Source: Paenibacillus radicis (ex Gao et al. 2016)
GTDB taxonomy: Bacteria; Bacillota; Bacilli; Paenibacillales; Paenibacillaceae
Assembly (NCBI RefSeq): GCF_014641555.1
Contig: NZ_BMHY01000005.1
Coordinates: forward strand, 397,238-461,237
Direction: 5' to 3'
Length of the DNA stretch: 64,000 bases
Below the pieces are notes generated by a model, which was given only the letters and a program-made list of their open reading frames with translations, did no database searches and was not told the DNA's origin. Below are positions 49,145 through 58,123 of the stretch, one piece after another. Both the position numbers and the translations under genes were made by a program. Position 1 is the first letter of the stretch; every line of letters starts with the position of its first letter.

Positions 49145-49846
49145 ATGATAAAGCTATTTCCGGCTAATGAACGGAACTCGGTTGACCTAGGGTGGCTGCG
49201 CAGCGCGCGAAGCTTTTCTTTTGGCGATTATTTCGACCAGGATAATTACGGCTTTGGCGTTATGCGCGTACTTAACGATGACGTTATTGCCCCGGGACGC
49301 GGCTTCGGAGCCCACCCGCACAGTGATATGGAGATCGTGACGATCCCATTGGCCGGCAGATTGAAGCATGAGGATAACTTGGGCAACGTTGAAGTAACCT
49401 CCGCAGGCGAAGTGCAGCGGATGACTGCCGGCAGCGGCATTATCCACGCGGAGTACAATGATTCCGACACGGAAGAAGGCCGTTTTTTCCAGCTATGGTT
49501 TATGCCCCGAGAGAAAGGTCTGGAGGCGTCTTATGAGATGGTGAGCTACGACAACGACAAGCTGATCAATGCGTTTGTTCCGATCGTCACCCCAGATGGC
49601 GCGAACGGCACGGCAAGCATTCATCAGGATTTGACGATCTACTTAACCCGGCTGGAACCGGGCAAGAAGCTCTATCATAACCAGCAGCCCGGCAGGAGGG
49701 TGTTTGCAATGGTGATTGAGGGCAGTGTAGATATTAACGGATTCAGCATGGGCCCAAAAGATTCGATCCGAGCGCAGTTCGAGCCTGATATTTTGCTGCG
49801 GACAAGTGAAGAGAGCGCATTCGTATTGTTCATCGACTTGCCTTGA
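49145..49846 (+). CDS. Pirin family protein
   Basis: A 233-residue bicupin. The N-terminal cupin holds the metal motif HPHSDMEIVTI and the second His/Glu pair near IIHAEYND, typical of pirins (YhhW-like); the C-terminal cupin has degenerate ligands. Some bacterial pirins are quercetin 2,3-dioxygenases; others bind redox enzymes. RBS AAAGGAGG lies 8 bases upstream. The function here is not known. Confidence 0.88.
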   Translation: MIKLFPANERNSVDLGWLRSARSFSFGDYFDQDNYGFGVMRVLNDDVIAPGRGFGAHPHSDMEIVTIPLAGRLKHEDNLGNVEVTSAGEVQRMTAGSGIIHAEYNDSDTEEGRFFQLWFMPREKGLEASYEMVSYDNDKLINAFVPIVTPDGANGTASIHQDLTIYLTRLEPGKKLYHNQQPGRRVFAMVIEGSVDINGFSMGPKDSIRAQFEPDILLRTSEESAFVLFIDLP

Positions 49847-49880
49847 TTCAGACAAAGAGAGAAGGATGGGAGGGCTTTAC

Positions 49881-50219
49881 GTGCATGAAACGTTACTGAT
49901 CAAACATGCCGTGGGAGGAAGGACCTTTGTCGATTCCGATCATCAGCAGGTGACCTATCAAGCGGAGCCGGCGGAAGGAAACCGGTGGTCGTTTGAGGTT
50001 CAGAATCCGCCGGAGAAGGAATTGGAAGAGCTGCTGAAATGGCGGAGCGAGCTGAACGTATTTCTGTTTCGTCATTACGGGGAAGAACAGCCGACGGTGA
50101 AAATTTGGTTCTATGTTCAAGATGATACAGTAAAATATGATAAGGCCAAACATACGCTGACCTTTGCCGCCAGATCCAGCATTGAGTATGTCCCGCAGCA
50201 ATTTGGTTACAAACTGTAA
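49881..50219 (+). CDS. Uncharacterised small cytoplasmic protein
   Basis: A 112-residue protein without membrane span or Cys. It is rich in Glu, Val, Tyr and Trp, with an FLFRHYGEEQPTVKIWFYVQDD segment that looks like beta strands. The GTG at 49881 has GGGAGG 7 bases upstream; an ATG at 49866 is less well placed. It follows the pirin gene by 35 bases and may be cotranscribed. I do not recognise the family. The gap 50220-50420 holds AT-rich leader sequence of the next gene. Confidence 0.6.
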   Translation: MHETLLIKHAVGGRTFVDSDHQQVTYQAEPAEGNRWSFEVQNPPEKELEELLKWRSELNVFLFRHYGEEQPTVKIWFYVQDDTVKYDKAKHTLTFAARSSIEYVPQQFGYKL

Positions 50220-50420
50220 ATTGTCGAAATTTGAAATATTAGGTCGAAAATGAAGGATGTAGTTTACTAATCAAATGACCAAGTTTACAATATACATGTT
50301 ACAAATAGGATAAACTATGTTATAAGAGCGTCACATGCTGCGCCTGGCGATAAAAAAATTTTAATTGTGATGAATGGAATTTTTTAAAAAAGAAACGATA
50401 AAATAGTCAGTCAGCATATT

Positions 50421-50684
50421 GTGGAATTTGATTTCAGGAAGGGGGCGTTACCGATCTATAACCGGAAAAAGATTCAAGAGGAAATTCCAGAGGTCAATAC
50501 GAAAATTTGGTCTTGTGAAAGCGACGACTGTAACGGATGGATGCGCGAGAACTTTTCGTTTGAACAGGCTCCAACTTGCTTGCTCTGCAATTCTCCGATG
50601 GTGAGTGCAGAACGGATGCTGCCCATGCTTGTAAATGCTAATGACAACTTGAAGCTGAAGGCAGTCGCAGCTGCGGCTGAGTAA
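50421..50684 (+). CDS. ydjO: YdjO-family zinc-ribbon protein
   Basis: A small protein with two Cys pairs, WSCESDDCNGWMRENF and TCLLCNSPM, as in B. subtilis YdjO, described as cold-inducible. The C-terminal tail after RMLPML is longer than usual. The only standard start is the GTG at 50421, which lacks a ribosome site and adds residues not typical of the family. An excellent site AGGAAGGGGG lies at 50436-50445 and points to an ATC codon at 50454, exactly where homologues begin (IYNRKKIQ). A rare AUC start is therefore possible. Confidence 0.75.
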   Translation: MEFDFRKGALPIYNRKKIQEEIPEVNTKIWSCESDDCNGWMRENFSFEQAPTCLLCNSPMVSAERMLPMLVNANDNLKLKAVAAAAE

Positions 50685-50696
50685 TAGGCTGATTTT

Positions 50697-50726
50697 AGAC
50701 GGAATGCTCTTCGGAGTATTCCGTCT
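50697..50726 (+). terminator. Hairpin after ydjO
   Basis: Stable AGACGGAATGCTC-TTCG-GAGTATTCCGTCT stem-loop with a UUCG tetraloop; no T-tract. Confidence 0.55.
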
Positions 50727-50738
50727 ATCGACAATGTA

Positions 50739-50803
50739 GATGCCCTGCGGGCAATGTCAGTAAGTTACTTATTGGCATTGCCCCTATGGGGCATCTTTTT
50801 TTT
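50739..50803 (+). terminator. Terminator before the helicase gene
   Basis: GATGCCC ... GGGGCATC with an inner GGGCAATG / CATTGCCC stem and eight T. Confidence 0.8.
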
Positions 50804-50813
50804 GTCAGAAGGG

Positions 50814-50834
50814 CGAACATATGTGTGGTATACT
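50814..50834 (+). promoter_or_regulatory. LexA box and extended -10 promoter
   Basis: CGAACATATGTGTG (50814-50827) matches the Bacillus LexA box CGAACRNRYGTTYG at 13 of 14 positions and abuts an extended -10 TGGTATACT (50826-50834). LexA bound here would block the helicase promoter. Confidence 0.7.
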
Positions 50835-50894
50835 GGTTAGAGCAGAACAAAACGGACGGTTTGCGGTACCGCGCAGCCAGAATCGGGTGATGGC

Positions 50895-53246
50895 ATGGCC
50901 ACGGAGAAAGAAGTCGCGATCGCGGTGAGGCCGCTTGTGGAATATGTGTTTCGAGCTGGCAGCATCGAGTCCGGCTTTCAAATGGCAGATGCGATGGCGG
51001 AAGGGACGCGGGTGCATCAGCAGGTGCAGAAGCAGTATGGTGAGCGGGATCAGAAGGAAGTGTATCTTTGCGCCCATATCGATTACGAAGAGTTGACGTT
51101 TCGCGTGGACGGGCGTTGTGACGGTCTGTTGATCAGTGAGGATGGCAGCGTAACGATCGATGAGATCAAATCGACTCGGGCAGATTTGTCGCGGTTGGGG
51201 GAGGAAGGCATTCCGGTTCACTGGGCACAAGCCAGCTGCTATGCCTACATGTATGCGGCTGAACAGGGTCTAGATGAGGTTGGGATTCAGCTTACCTATG
51301 TGTCCGTGGAATCCGGCGAGCGCCGCTTATATAGACGTGCAGCGTCCTTTGCGGAGCTGCAGCAGTTCATGATGGATTTGCTGCGCAATTATGCGTCATA
51401 CGCCCGGTTGCTGCTGCGCCATACGGAGGAGCGGGATGCGAGCATCGCTGAGCTGGCGTTTCCTTTCGATGCGTACAGGAGCGGACAGCGGAAGCTGGCT
51501 GGAGCCGTGTACCGGACGATCGAGGAGGGCGCCAATCTGTTCGCCAAAGCGCCAACCGGTATTGGCAAAACGATCTCAACGACGTTTCCCGCCGTCAAGG
51601 CGATGGGGGAAGGCCTGCTCAGCCGTCTTTTTTATTTGACGGCTCGTACGACGACGCGGACTGCTGCGGAGGATGCTTTTGCCCGGATGGCAGCGAAGGG
51701 ACTTCGCATACATGCAGTGACGCTGACCGCGAAAGCAAGTATCTGCTTCCAGGAGGAGCAGCGCTGCGATAAGCGTCATTGTGAGTATGCCGACGGCTAT
51801 TACGACCGGGTGAATGGCGCGTTGCTCGACCTGCTTGGCGAGGAGACGAACATGACTCGTGAGGTTGTAGAACGGTACGCGCGTAAGCACCGGGTCTGTC
51901 CGTTCGAGTTTTCACTTGACGCCGCATATGCTTCAGATGTCGTGATATGCGATTATAACTACATCTATGATCCTAGAGTGTCTTTGAAGCGAATGCTTGG
52001 CGAGCAGAAGAAACAAACGGCGCTGCTGGTCGACGAAGCACATAATTTGGTTGACCGGGCACGGGAGATGTTCTCTGCAGAGCTGGAGAAGGCCTCGTTT
52101 CTTGCACTGCAGCGTCTGCTTAAGCCGTTGTACAAGGAAGGGTATGCTGCAACCAAGGCCGTGAATGATTACTTTATCGCCTTGCGTAAGTCATGCGGAG
52201 ACGAGAAAGAGCGGTCGGAGCAGCAGCTTCCAGAGGAACTTATTGGTTTGATTGAGGTGTTCGTTGGTGCGGCGGAGACGTGGCTTAGCAATCGCCGGAT
52301 GGGCGCTTTGCTGAGTTCTGAGGAAGGGGCTGCCAATTCGGAGGCGGAGACCGAATCGCTTCTGCTGGACGTTTACTTTGGAGCGCAAGCCTTCCTTCGG
52401 TCGGCTAAGCTATACGACGAACGATTCCTCACCTATACCGAGGTGCGGGGAGGGGATGTTCGGATGAAGCTGTATTGCCTGGATCCCTCTCATTTGCTTC
52501 GGCAGATGGGCAAGGGCTACCGGTCGCAAATTTATTTTTCAGCGACGCTTTCTCCCGCTGCTTATTATATGGACATGCTTGGAGCTGCGCCGGAGGACTA
52601 TACGTTAGCTGTCCCCACACCTTTCTCACGCGAGCAGCTTGATGTACAGCTGGTGCCAATCTCGACCCGTTATCGGGACCGGGAGGCGTCCAGAAGACCG
52701 ATTGCCAGTCTGTTGAATCGGCTGGCAGCGGAGCGTCCCGGCAATTATTTCGTATTTTTCCCGTCATATGCCTATATGAATGATTGTTACGAGACCTTGT
52801 TGGCGGAGGGAGAGACGCTGCCGTTTGATACGCTCCTGCAGCAACCGGCTATGTCGGAAGAGGACCGGGACGCATTCATGGCTGCCTTCCACACCGGTAG
52901 AGGTCGTACACTGGTTGGATTCGCGGTGATGGGAGGCATCTTTTCCGAAGGGATCGATTTAGTTGGCGATCGCTTGACCGGTGTTGTAGTCGTCGGGGTG
53001 GGACTGCCGCAGATCGGTGCGGAGCGGGACCTGTTGAAGACGTACTTTGACGAGGCCGGCAAAAACGGATTTCACTACGCTTATGTATTTCCGGGCATGA
53101 ATAAGGTACTGCAAGCGGGAGGGCGGCTTATTCGCTCTGAGAATGATAGAGGCATACTGGTACTCGTGGATGACCGCTACTTGAGGCCGGAATACGAGCG
53201 GCTGCTGCCGGAGGAATGGCTGCCGTATGAAGTGATCCGCCCTTAA
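50895..53246 (+). CDS. PD-(D/E)XK nuclease fused to XPD/DinG-type helicase
   Basis: A 783-residue DNA-repair enzyme. The N-terminal Cas4/RecB-like nuclease (about 25-185) has Asp 76 in GRCDG and E90-x-K92 in DEIKST. The superfamily 2 helicase has Walker A APTGIGKT (219-226), four Cys of an Fe-S cluster (284, 291, 296, 335) and the DEAH box VDEAH (379-383), plus C-terminal motifs with GIFSEGIDL and AGGRLIRSENDRG. XPD/DinG helicases unwind 5' to 3' and act on damaged DNA and R-loops. The LexA box upstream makes it an SOS gene. Confidence 0.88.
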   Translation: MATEKEVAIAVRPLVEYVFRAGSIESGFQMADAMAEGTRVHQQVQKQYGERDQKEVYLCAHIDYEELTFRVDGRCDGLLISEDGSVTIDEIKSTRADLSRLGEEGIPVHWAQASCYAYMYAAEQGLDEVGIQLTYVSVESGERRLYRRAASFAELQQFMMDLLRNYASYARLLLRHTEERDASIAELAFPFDAYRSGQRKLAGAVYRTIEEGANLFAKAPTGIGKTISTTFPAVKAMGEGLLSRLFYLTARTTTRTAAEDAFARMAAKGLRIHAVTLTAKASICFQEEQRCDKRHCEYADGYYDRVNGALLDLLGEETNMTREVVERYARKHRVCPFEFSLDAAYASDVVICDYNYIYDPRVSLKRMLGEQKKQTALLVDEAHNLVDRAREMFSAELEKASFLALQRLLKPLYKEGYAATKAVNDYFIALRKSCGDEKERSEQQLPEELIGLIEVFVGAAETWLSNRRMGALLSSEEGAANSEAETESLLLDVYFGAQAFLRSAKLYDERFLTYTEVRGGDVRMKLYCLDPSHLLRQMGKGYRSQIYFSATLSPAAYYMDMLGAAPEDYTLAVPTPFSREQLDVQLVPISTRYRDREASRRPIASLLNRLAAERPGNYFVFFPSYAYMNDCYETLLAEGETLPFDTLLQQPAMSEEDRDAFMAAFHTGRGRTLVGFAVMGGIFSEGIDLVGDRLTGVVVVGVGLPQIGAERDLLKTYFDEAGKNGFHYAYVFPGMNKVLQAGGRLIRSENDRGILVLVDDRYLRPEYERLLPEEWLPYEVIRP

Positions 53247-53298
53247 CAGAAAGAGATCAAGAATGGCATTATGAATAAGTTTGGAGTGATGGTTCAAC

Positions 53299-54519
53299 AT
53301 GAGTTCTACAGCCAATCGTTTGGCAGATGATCGTAAGCCGGCGTCCTCGGCCAGATTGTGGATGGCATTGCTGCTGGGCTCGCTGGCTGCATTTGCGCCT
53401 TTGTCGATCGACATGTATTTGCCCGCTTTGCCTGAATTGGCAGGCGATTTCAAGGCGGGCACGTCGATGTCCCAGCTCAGTCTGACAGCCTGCCTGCTCG
53501 GCATTTCGATTGGACAGCTGCTGATCGGGCCTTTAAGTGATGTCCGGGGACGGAAAAAACCGCTGCTGATCGGCTTAGCCCTCTATGCAGTGGTATCTGT
53601 GCTTTGCGTCATTGCGCCGTCCATTGAGACATTCGTCCTGCTGCGATTTATCCAAGGCGTTGGCGGCGCGGCGGGCATCGTTATTTCCCGCGCAATGGTT
53701 CGGGATATGTATGAGGGAGCCGAGATGACGAAGTTCTATTCGATGCTGATGCTCGTCAACGGCGTCGCTCCTATTGCTGCTCCGATTGCCGGAGGGCAAA
53801 TATTGAAATGGACGTCATGGCGCGGTGTCTTTATCGTTTTAGCAATTATAGGGGTCTTGATGCTGCTGACCGTATGGTTTGGTTTGAAGGAAACGCTTAA
53901 GGAGCAAAACCGGCTGAAGGGCGGACTAGGCAGCACGCTGCGGACGTTCCGGAGATTGCTGAAGGATCGGTTATTTATGGGCTATGCGCTGTCCCAGGGA
54001 CTCATCACTGCGGGCATGTTCGCTTACATCTCCGGATCGCCATTCGTCTTGCAGGAGCTATTTGGCCTGTCTGCACAGATGTACAGCGTCTGCTTTGCCA
54101 TCAATGGCATTGGCATCATTATCGCTAGCCAGACGGCTGGCCGGCTAGCCGGCAAGGTCAGCGCAACCAAGCTGCTGCTTACGGGACTGGGTATGGCTTC
54201 GATAGGCGGCGTCACGCTGCTGGCAATGATTGTGCTGAACGCGGGTTTGTTCGGTGTCCTCATTCCGCTCTTTTTCATTGTTTCGAGCGTCGGCCTGGTG
54301 TCGACAGCCAGCTTCACACTCGCGATGCAAAATCAGGGTCAATCCGCAGGAAGTGCCTCAGCGCTTATTGGCCTGCTGTCATTCGTGTTCGGCGGCTGCA
54401 TGGCGCCGCTGGTTGGCCTTGGCGGCAGCGGAACCGCATTGCCGATGGGTATCGTTATAGCGTCGGTTAACGTTGCAGCGGTGCTCTGTTATGCGCTGCT
54501 TGTAAGGCGCGTGCGCTAA
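53299..54519 (+). CDS. Bcr/CflA-family MFS multidrug exporter
   Basis: A 406-residue major facilitator transporter with 12 spans. The DHA1 motif A analogue GPLSDVRGRKKPLL, motif C-like VNGVAPIAAPIAGGQI and the N-terminal FAPLSIDMYLPALPEL are characteristic of Bcr/CflA drug:H+ antiporters. Substrates in the family include bicyclomycin, chloramphenicol and sulfonamides; the substrate here is not known. It starts 52 bases after the helicase gene and may be cotranscribed with it. Confidence 0.88.
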   Translation: MSSTANRLADDRKPASSARLWMALLLGSLAAFAPLSIDMYLPALPELAGDFKAGTSMSQLSLTACLLGISIGQLLIGPLSDVRGRKKPLLIGLALYAVVSVLCVIAPSIETFVLLRFIQGVGGAAGIVISRAMVRDMYEGAEMTKFYSMLMLVNGVAPIAAPIAGGQILKWTSWRGVFIVLAIIGVLMLLTVWFGLKETLKEQNRLKGGLGSTLRTFRRLLKDRLFMGYALSQGLITAGMFAYISGSPFVLQELFGLSAQMYSVCFAINGIGIIIASQTAGRLAGKVSATKLLLTGLGMASIGGVTLLAMIVLNAGLFGVLIPLFFIVSSVGLVSTASFTLAMQNQGQSAGSASALIGLLSFVFGGCMAPLVGLGGSGTALPMGIVIASVNVAAVLCYALLVRRVR

Positions 54520-54588
54520 GCGCTGTTAAAGGGCGGCAAGATAAGGAACAATGGAGAGAGAAGAACTTCTTGAGGAGGCGAACAGATT

Positions 54589-54981
54589 ATGGCGTTGTTG
54601 AGAGCATATCTATTTGGCGAAGATGTCCGGCAGCAGGCGGCTTTTTACTCAGAAGCGTTGCGAGGAGAAATCGTCAGCGTGCAGACATTTGGCGACATTC
54701 CGGGAACGGAAGAAAAAGACCGGAATTGGGTAATGCATCTAGTGTTGCACGCGGCCGGCCAAGTGTTCTATATGGCCGACGCAGGGCCAATCGAACGGGG
54801 CAACGGCTTGGAGCTGACGCTAGAATTTGAGACGGAGCAAGAGGGCAGACAGGCATTCGAGGCGCTGTCCGCAGGCGGCAAGGTGTTCATGCCCTTCGAG
54901 CGGATGTTCTGGGGAACCGTATTCGGCCGGCTGGAAGACAAGTACGGCGTGCGGTGGCAAATTTCCACACAGCCTGAATAG
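54589..54981 (+). CDS. VOC/PhnB-like protein
   Basis: A 130-residue glyoxalase-fold protein of the PhnB type: LFGEDVRQQAAFYSEAL at the start, VMHLVLHAAGQVFYMAD, and FMPFERMFWGTVFGRLEDKYGVRWQI at the end, a hallmark of PhnB/DUF1428-like VOC proteins. Function unknown; members are often called 3-demethylubiquinone-9 methyltransferase-like by mistake. RBS GAGGAGGCG lies 9 bases upstream. Confidence 0.82.
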   Translation: MALLRAYLFGEDVRQQAAFYSEALRGEIVSVQTFGDIPGTEEKDRNWVMHLVLHAAGQVFYMADAGPIERGNGLELTLEFETEQEGRQAFEALSAGGKVFMPFERMFWGTVFGRLEDKYGVRWQISTQPE

Positions 54982-55018
54982 GGATGAATTTGTTTAAATT
55001 GGCGGCGCGTCGAGTGAA

Positions 55019-56299
55019 TTAAGCTCGGCGCGCCGTTTCAAGTTGAAGCTGTTGATTGCCAAACTGTTCAATCTGTTGCAAACCTGCCTCCAGCTCAATA
55101 TCCCCGTTTATTACTTTTCGTATGGTATCCGATAAATAGGTGAAAAATTGCTGATGAAAGTGTTCGGAAAAGCTCATCGTTTGTTCATCACTGCGGTTTA
55201 GATGCGTCTTGGCATGTTTCGTATACATAAAGTGAAAGGGATGGGAAGCATCGCTCGCAATGGCGGATGACATCGATGCAGGCAAAGCACCTGCTTGTCT
55301 ATCCAAGATCTTCGATGTGCCGTTTAAAATATGCTGGATGACTTTTACGGCATCCTTCGCTTGAATGCTATCTTTGTGTACCGCAATTACGTGCATCAAG
55401 TCAATTGGAGCTGCAGCAGGGTCGCTGCTTGGGAACGGAAGAACTCCCCATTGGAAAGAAACATCAGCGCTCACCAACTGCTCTAGATAGGACTCTCTGC
55501 CAATCGTCATGGCGGCGGAACCGCTTATGAAGCGATCTGAATTGGAAGCTGCGGTGTGGATTGCTTTTTCGTCATACAGGGATTTTACAGACAGCAGAAC
55601 TTGCTCCCAGCCTTCCGTATGAAACTTTATTTCTGTGTTGTCTTTATTCAGATAAGTGAGTCCTTCAGAAAGACCGATTTTAGTAAAAAGTAAAGCTGGA
55701 TCTGGATTGACTAAGTACAGCCCCGCCGTCTCCGAATTGGCAAATCGGCGCGCCAAACGAATGGTGTCCTCCCAATTCATCGTCTCCTCGGGCAAGGAAA
55801 TGCCTAATCTCTCGAATTCATTTTTGTTATAATACAACGCTTCTGTACTAAACGAAGCAGCGATGCCATAGATTTCTCCTGTCCCATTGCCCTGTAGCTC
55901 TAGCACCTCTTTTACACCCAGCGGCATTTGATCGAGGGATGCCTGTCCTAGTTCTTGCTGGAGCGGCAGAAGAGCCTCGTCTTCGTACAGGATTTGTTGC
56001 TGATAGGCATTTAAAAAAAGAAGATCCGGCGTTTCTTTGGCAACCAGTTCAGGCAATGTTTCGACAAGCGGACGGTCACTGGTATATAGAGGAGCAATTG
56101 ATATTACCTTAAATGCGATATTCGGAAATTCCATATTAATATAGTTGCCGTAGTCCTTATAAAAGCTTCGTTTGTCCGAATACAACACTTTCAATTCTAT
56201 GCTGGAGTCAAATGAAATGTCAGGTTCTTTGGCCGCGCAACCCGTGAATAAAATCAATAATGCCACAGCGAGTATCATTTTATGAAAAAGAGTTCGCAT
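55019..56299 (-). CDS. Extracellular substrate-binding lipoprotein (copy 1)
   Basis: A 426-residue family 1 solute-binding lipoprotein. The signal peptide ends in the lipobox LFTGC. The mature protein has the two-lobed sugar-binding pattern: PDLLFLNAYQQQIL, IYGIAASFSTEALYYNKNEF and MTIGRESYLEQL. It is a paralogue of the next gene; both share the SFY-YG-YINMEFPN start. No permease or ATPase gene is nearby, so it may work with a distant transporter or as a sensor partner. Confidence 0.85.
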   Translation of the reverse strand: MRTLFHKMILAVALLILFTGCAAKEPDISFDSSIELKVLYSDKRSFYKDYGNYINMEFPNIAFKVISIAPLYTSDRPLVETLPELVAKETPDLLFLNAYQQQILYEDEALLPLQQELGQASLDQMPLGVKEVLELQGNGTGEIYGIAASFSTEALYYNKNEFERLGISLPEETMNWEDTIRLARRFANSETAGLYLVNPDPALLFTKIGLSEGLTYLNKDNTEIKFHTEGWEQVLLSVKSLYDEKAIHTAASNSDRFISGSAAMTIGRESYLEQLVSADVSFQWGVLPFPSSDPAAAPIDLMHVIAVHKDSIQAKDAVKVIQHILNGTSKILDRQAGALPASMSSAIASDASHPFHFMYTKHAKTHLNRSDEQTMSFSEHFHQQFFTYLSDTIRKVINGDIELEAGLQQIEQFGNQQLQLETARRA

Positions 56300-56332
56300 A
56301 AACAGTCATCCCTCAATTGGATTTTCTTCATC

Positions 56333-57577
56333 TTACTTGGCCTGAAGCCGTGTATTGCCGAAGTCTTCAATGCTTTGCAATCCATCTTGAACATCAAGTT
56401 CATTGTTCATTATTTTCAGTAATGTTTCGTCGAAATAGCTTTGGAATTCCGTTGGCGTATAAAAGCTCCGCTTCTGCTGCTCAAGTGCGGATATATTCGC
56501 GTCTTTGCTATATATAAAGTGAAGCGGATGAGCAGGATTGGTATTCACTTCACTTAGCAAAGAGGAAGACAATAATGAGCTTGAATGATACTGAATGTTG
56601 GACATCTTGCCGCTCATCAAATATCGGATGAATTTTATCGCCTCTTTGTCTTGTTGACTGCTGCTGCTAATGCCAACTAATCTTTCAGGGTCTATTTCCA
56701 TTGCTGAACGATCCTTTCCTGGTACGGGTAATACACGCCACTCAAAGTCTGTGTTTCGCTCATTCAGTTGATCATAAAAATAACTGTTCGCAAAGGTCAT
56801 CGCGACGTTGCCTTCCAAAAACGGGTTCTCAGCATTCGCATTCAGATCGTTCAGTAAGCCTTCTTCATACATGGGCTTTATAAGCTCTACAATTTTCCTC
56901 CAGCTGTCGGTGTTAAGCGTCACTTTATTCACGGCTCGATTCAGGTATGTAAGACCTTCCGTTAACCCGATCCATGTTACGAATGAGCCTAGACTGTAGG
57001 AATTGGAATAAAGACCTTCCGTTTCAGAGCCGGAAAATCTGCGGGCTAATTGAAATAGCTCCTGCCAGCTCACACTCTCGTCAGGTAAGGAAATCCCTTG
57101 TTTTATAAAAAGATCCTTATTAAGAAATAACACATTGGAACCGAATAAAAGAGGAATGGTATAAATCTCACCATCGCCCAAATACTCCTGCTGTTGCTTC
57201 ACGCCTGGATGCAAACTTTTTAGTGTTTCTTTGCCAAGCCGGTTTCTCAGCGGGAGAAGCTTCTGTTCTTCCTGCAGAATATCCATGAGATAGGAGTGCA
57301 TCCCAATATAGAGATCAGGCTGTTCAGCAGAGACGGTTTGCAAGAGCTTTTCCTTATCGTAAATATCCTGGGCGGGTATGACTTCAAATTCGACATTGGG
57401 AAACTCCATATTAATATAGGTGCCATATGCTTCGAAAAAGGAATCGCTGGTAGGTGCCATCACTTTTAGCTTGTAATGCTTGTCTTTCTCAAATGAGCTT
57501 TCATCTTCTTTATTCGCACAACCAGAGACAATCATGCTGCATAACAGAATGGCAAGCAACGCTTTAAATGCCTTCAA
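56333..57577 (-). CDS. Extracellular substrate-binding lipoprotein (copy 2)
   Basis: A 414-residue paralogue of the preceding gene with lipobox IVSGC and segments PDLYIGMHSYLMDIL, IYTIPLLFGSNVLFLNKD and MTFANSYFYDQL. Divergence is moderate, so the duplication is old. The TTG at 57577 is preferred (AGGATGTG 6-9 bases upstream); a GTG at 57586 is nearly as plausible. It is the first gene of the two-gene unit; 33 bases separate it from copy 1. Confidence 0.83.
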   Translation of the reverse strand: MKAFKALLAILLCSMIVSGCANKEDESSFEKDKHYKLKVMAPTSDSFFEAYGTYINMEFPNVEFEVIPAQDIYDKEKLLQTVSAEQPDLYIGMHSYLMDILQEEQKLLPLRNRLGKETLKSLHPGVKQQQEYLGDGEIYTIPLLFGSNVLFLNKDLFIKQGISLPDESVSWQELFQLARRFSGSETEGLYSNSYSLGSFVTWIGLTEGLTYLNRAVNKVTLNTDSWRKIVELIKPMYEEGLLNDLNANAENPFLEGNVAMTFANSYFYDQLNERNTDFEWRVLPVPGKDRSAMEIDPERLVGISSSSQQDKEAIKFIRYLMSGKMSNIQYHSSSLLSSSLLSEVNTNPAHPLHFIYSKDANISALEQQKRSFYTPTEFQSYFDETLLKIMNNELDVQDGLQSIEDFGNTRLQAK

Positions 57578-57800
57578 ATTTATCACATCCTAAATCCACA
57601 TTTACAAAATTAACCTATTATTCAGGTTACACCGATAAGGGTATTATTGTAAATAATAGATATTTCAGAAATAAATACTCGTTTGAATAAGCATTCGGAT
57701 TTCTATGAAGCCTAATCTCCATGAATAATTCCGCCCCTTCAGGCGTATAATTTCTCATTCCCGGCGGAAAGAGTACAGTAAAAGATAGGCTAACTTTTTA

Positions 57801-57829
57801 TTGACAGTTATTTCATGGGATGGTAAAGT
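57801..57829 (+). promoter_or_regulatory. Promoter of the bmrCD leader
   Basis: TTGACA (57801-57806), a 17-base spacer and TAAAGT (57824-57829). It drives the leader peptide, terminators and bmrC-bmrD. Otherwise the gap 57587-57800 shows no gene. Confidence 0.7.
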
Positions 57830-57867
57830 GACAAATAGATTTCAATTTTCGAAAGGAGGATTACGTC

Positions 57868-57960
57868 ATGCGTAACATGATTGCAGTACCCCAGAATCAT
57901 AATGTTAACTCGCAAACTAATTTAATGAACGTAATCCATCCGCACATCATTACTCTTTGA
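57868..57960 (+). CDS. 30-residue leader peptide of bmrCD
   Basis: GAAAGGAGG lies 8 bases before an ATG that opens a 30-codon frame. The product is polar, rich in Asn, His, Ile and Met (HNVNSQTNLM, HPHIITL), without signal peptide or membrane span. It sits between a strong promoter and a strong terminator, 270 bases before bmrC. In B. subtilis, bmrCD is controlled by BmrB, a translated leader of about 54 codons that couples antibiotic-stalled ribosomes to read-through. This frame occupies the same place but is shorter, so it is a probable functional analogue. Confidence 0.65.
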   Translation: MRNMIAVPQNHNVNSQTNLMNVIHPHIITL

Positions 57961-57988
57961 ATTTAAGGGTTAAACCCATAAATCAAAG
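57955..57988 (+). promoter_or_regulatory. Leader hairpin containing the leader stop codon
   Basis: CTTTGA-(A)-TTTA-(A)-GGG pairs with CCC-(A)-TAAA-TCAAAG, 13 base pairs with a TTAAA loop. The leader stop TGA (57958-57960) lies in the 5' arm, and the 3' arm touches the base of the terminator that starts at 57985. A ribosome at the leader stop would prevent this hairpin. Confidence 0.55.
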
Positions 57989-58024
57989 GCGCATGGTTAC
58001 GTAACCGTAATCGTGCGCCTTTTT
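57985..58024 (+). terminator. First terminator in the bmrCD leader
   Basis: AAAGGCGCA / TGCGCCTTT with inner GGTTACG / CGTAA(T)C pairing and a TTTTT run. Probable attenuator. Confidence 0.75.
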
Positions 58025-58081
58025 GCTTGCAGCGGTCGATGAGTGGCTTTCTTTTCGTGACACTCATTCTTCCGCCAGACA

Positions 58082-58123
58082 AGGAAGCGTATCTCCGTTT
58101 ACGGTGACACGCTTCCTTTTTTT
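58082..58123 (+). terminator. Second terminator in the bmrCD leader
   Basis: AGGAAGCGT / ACGCTTCCT stem followed by seven T, 105 bases before bmrC. Two tandem terminators imply tight default shut-off. Confidence 0.75.
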
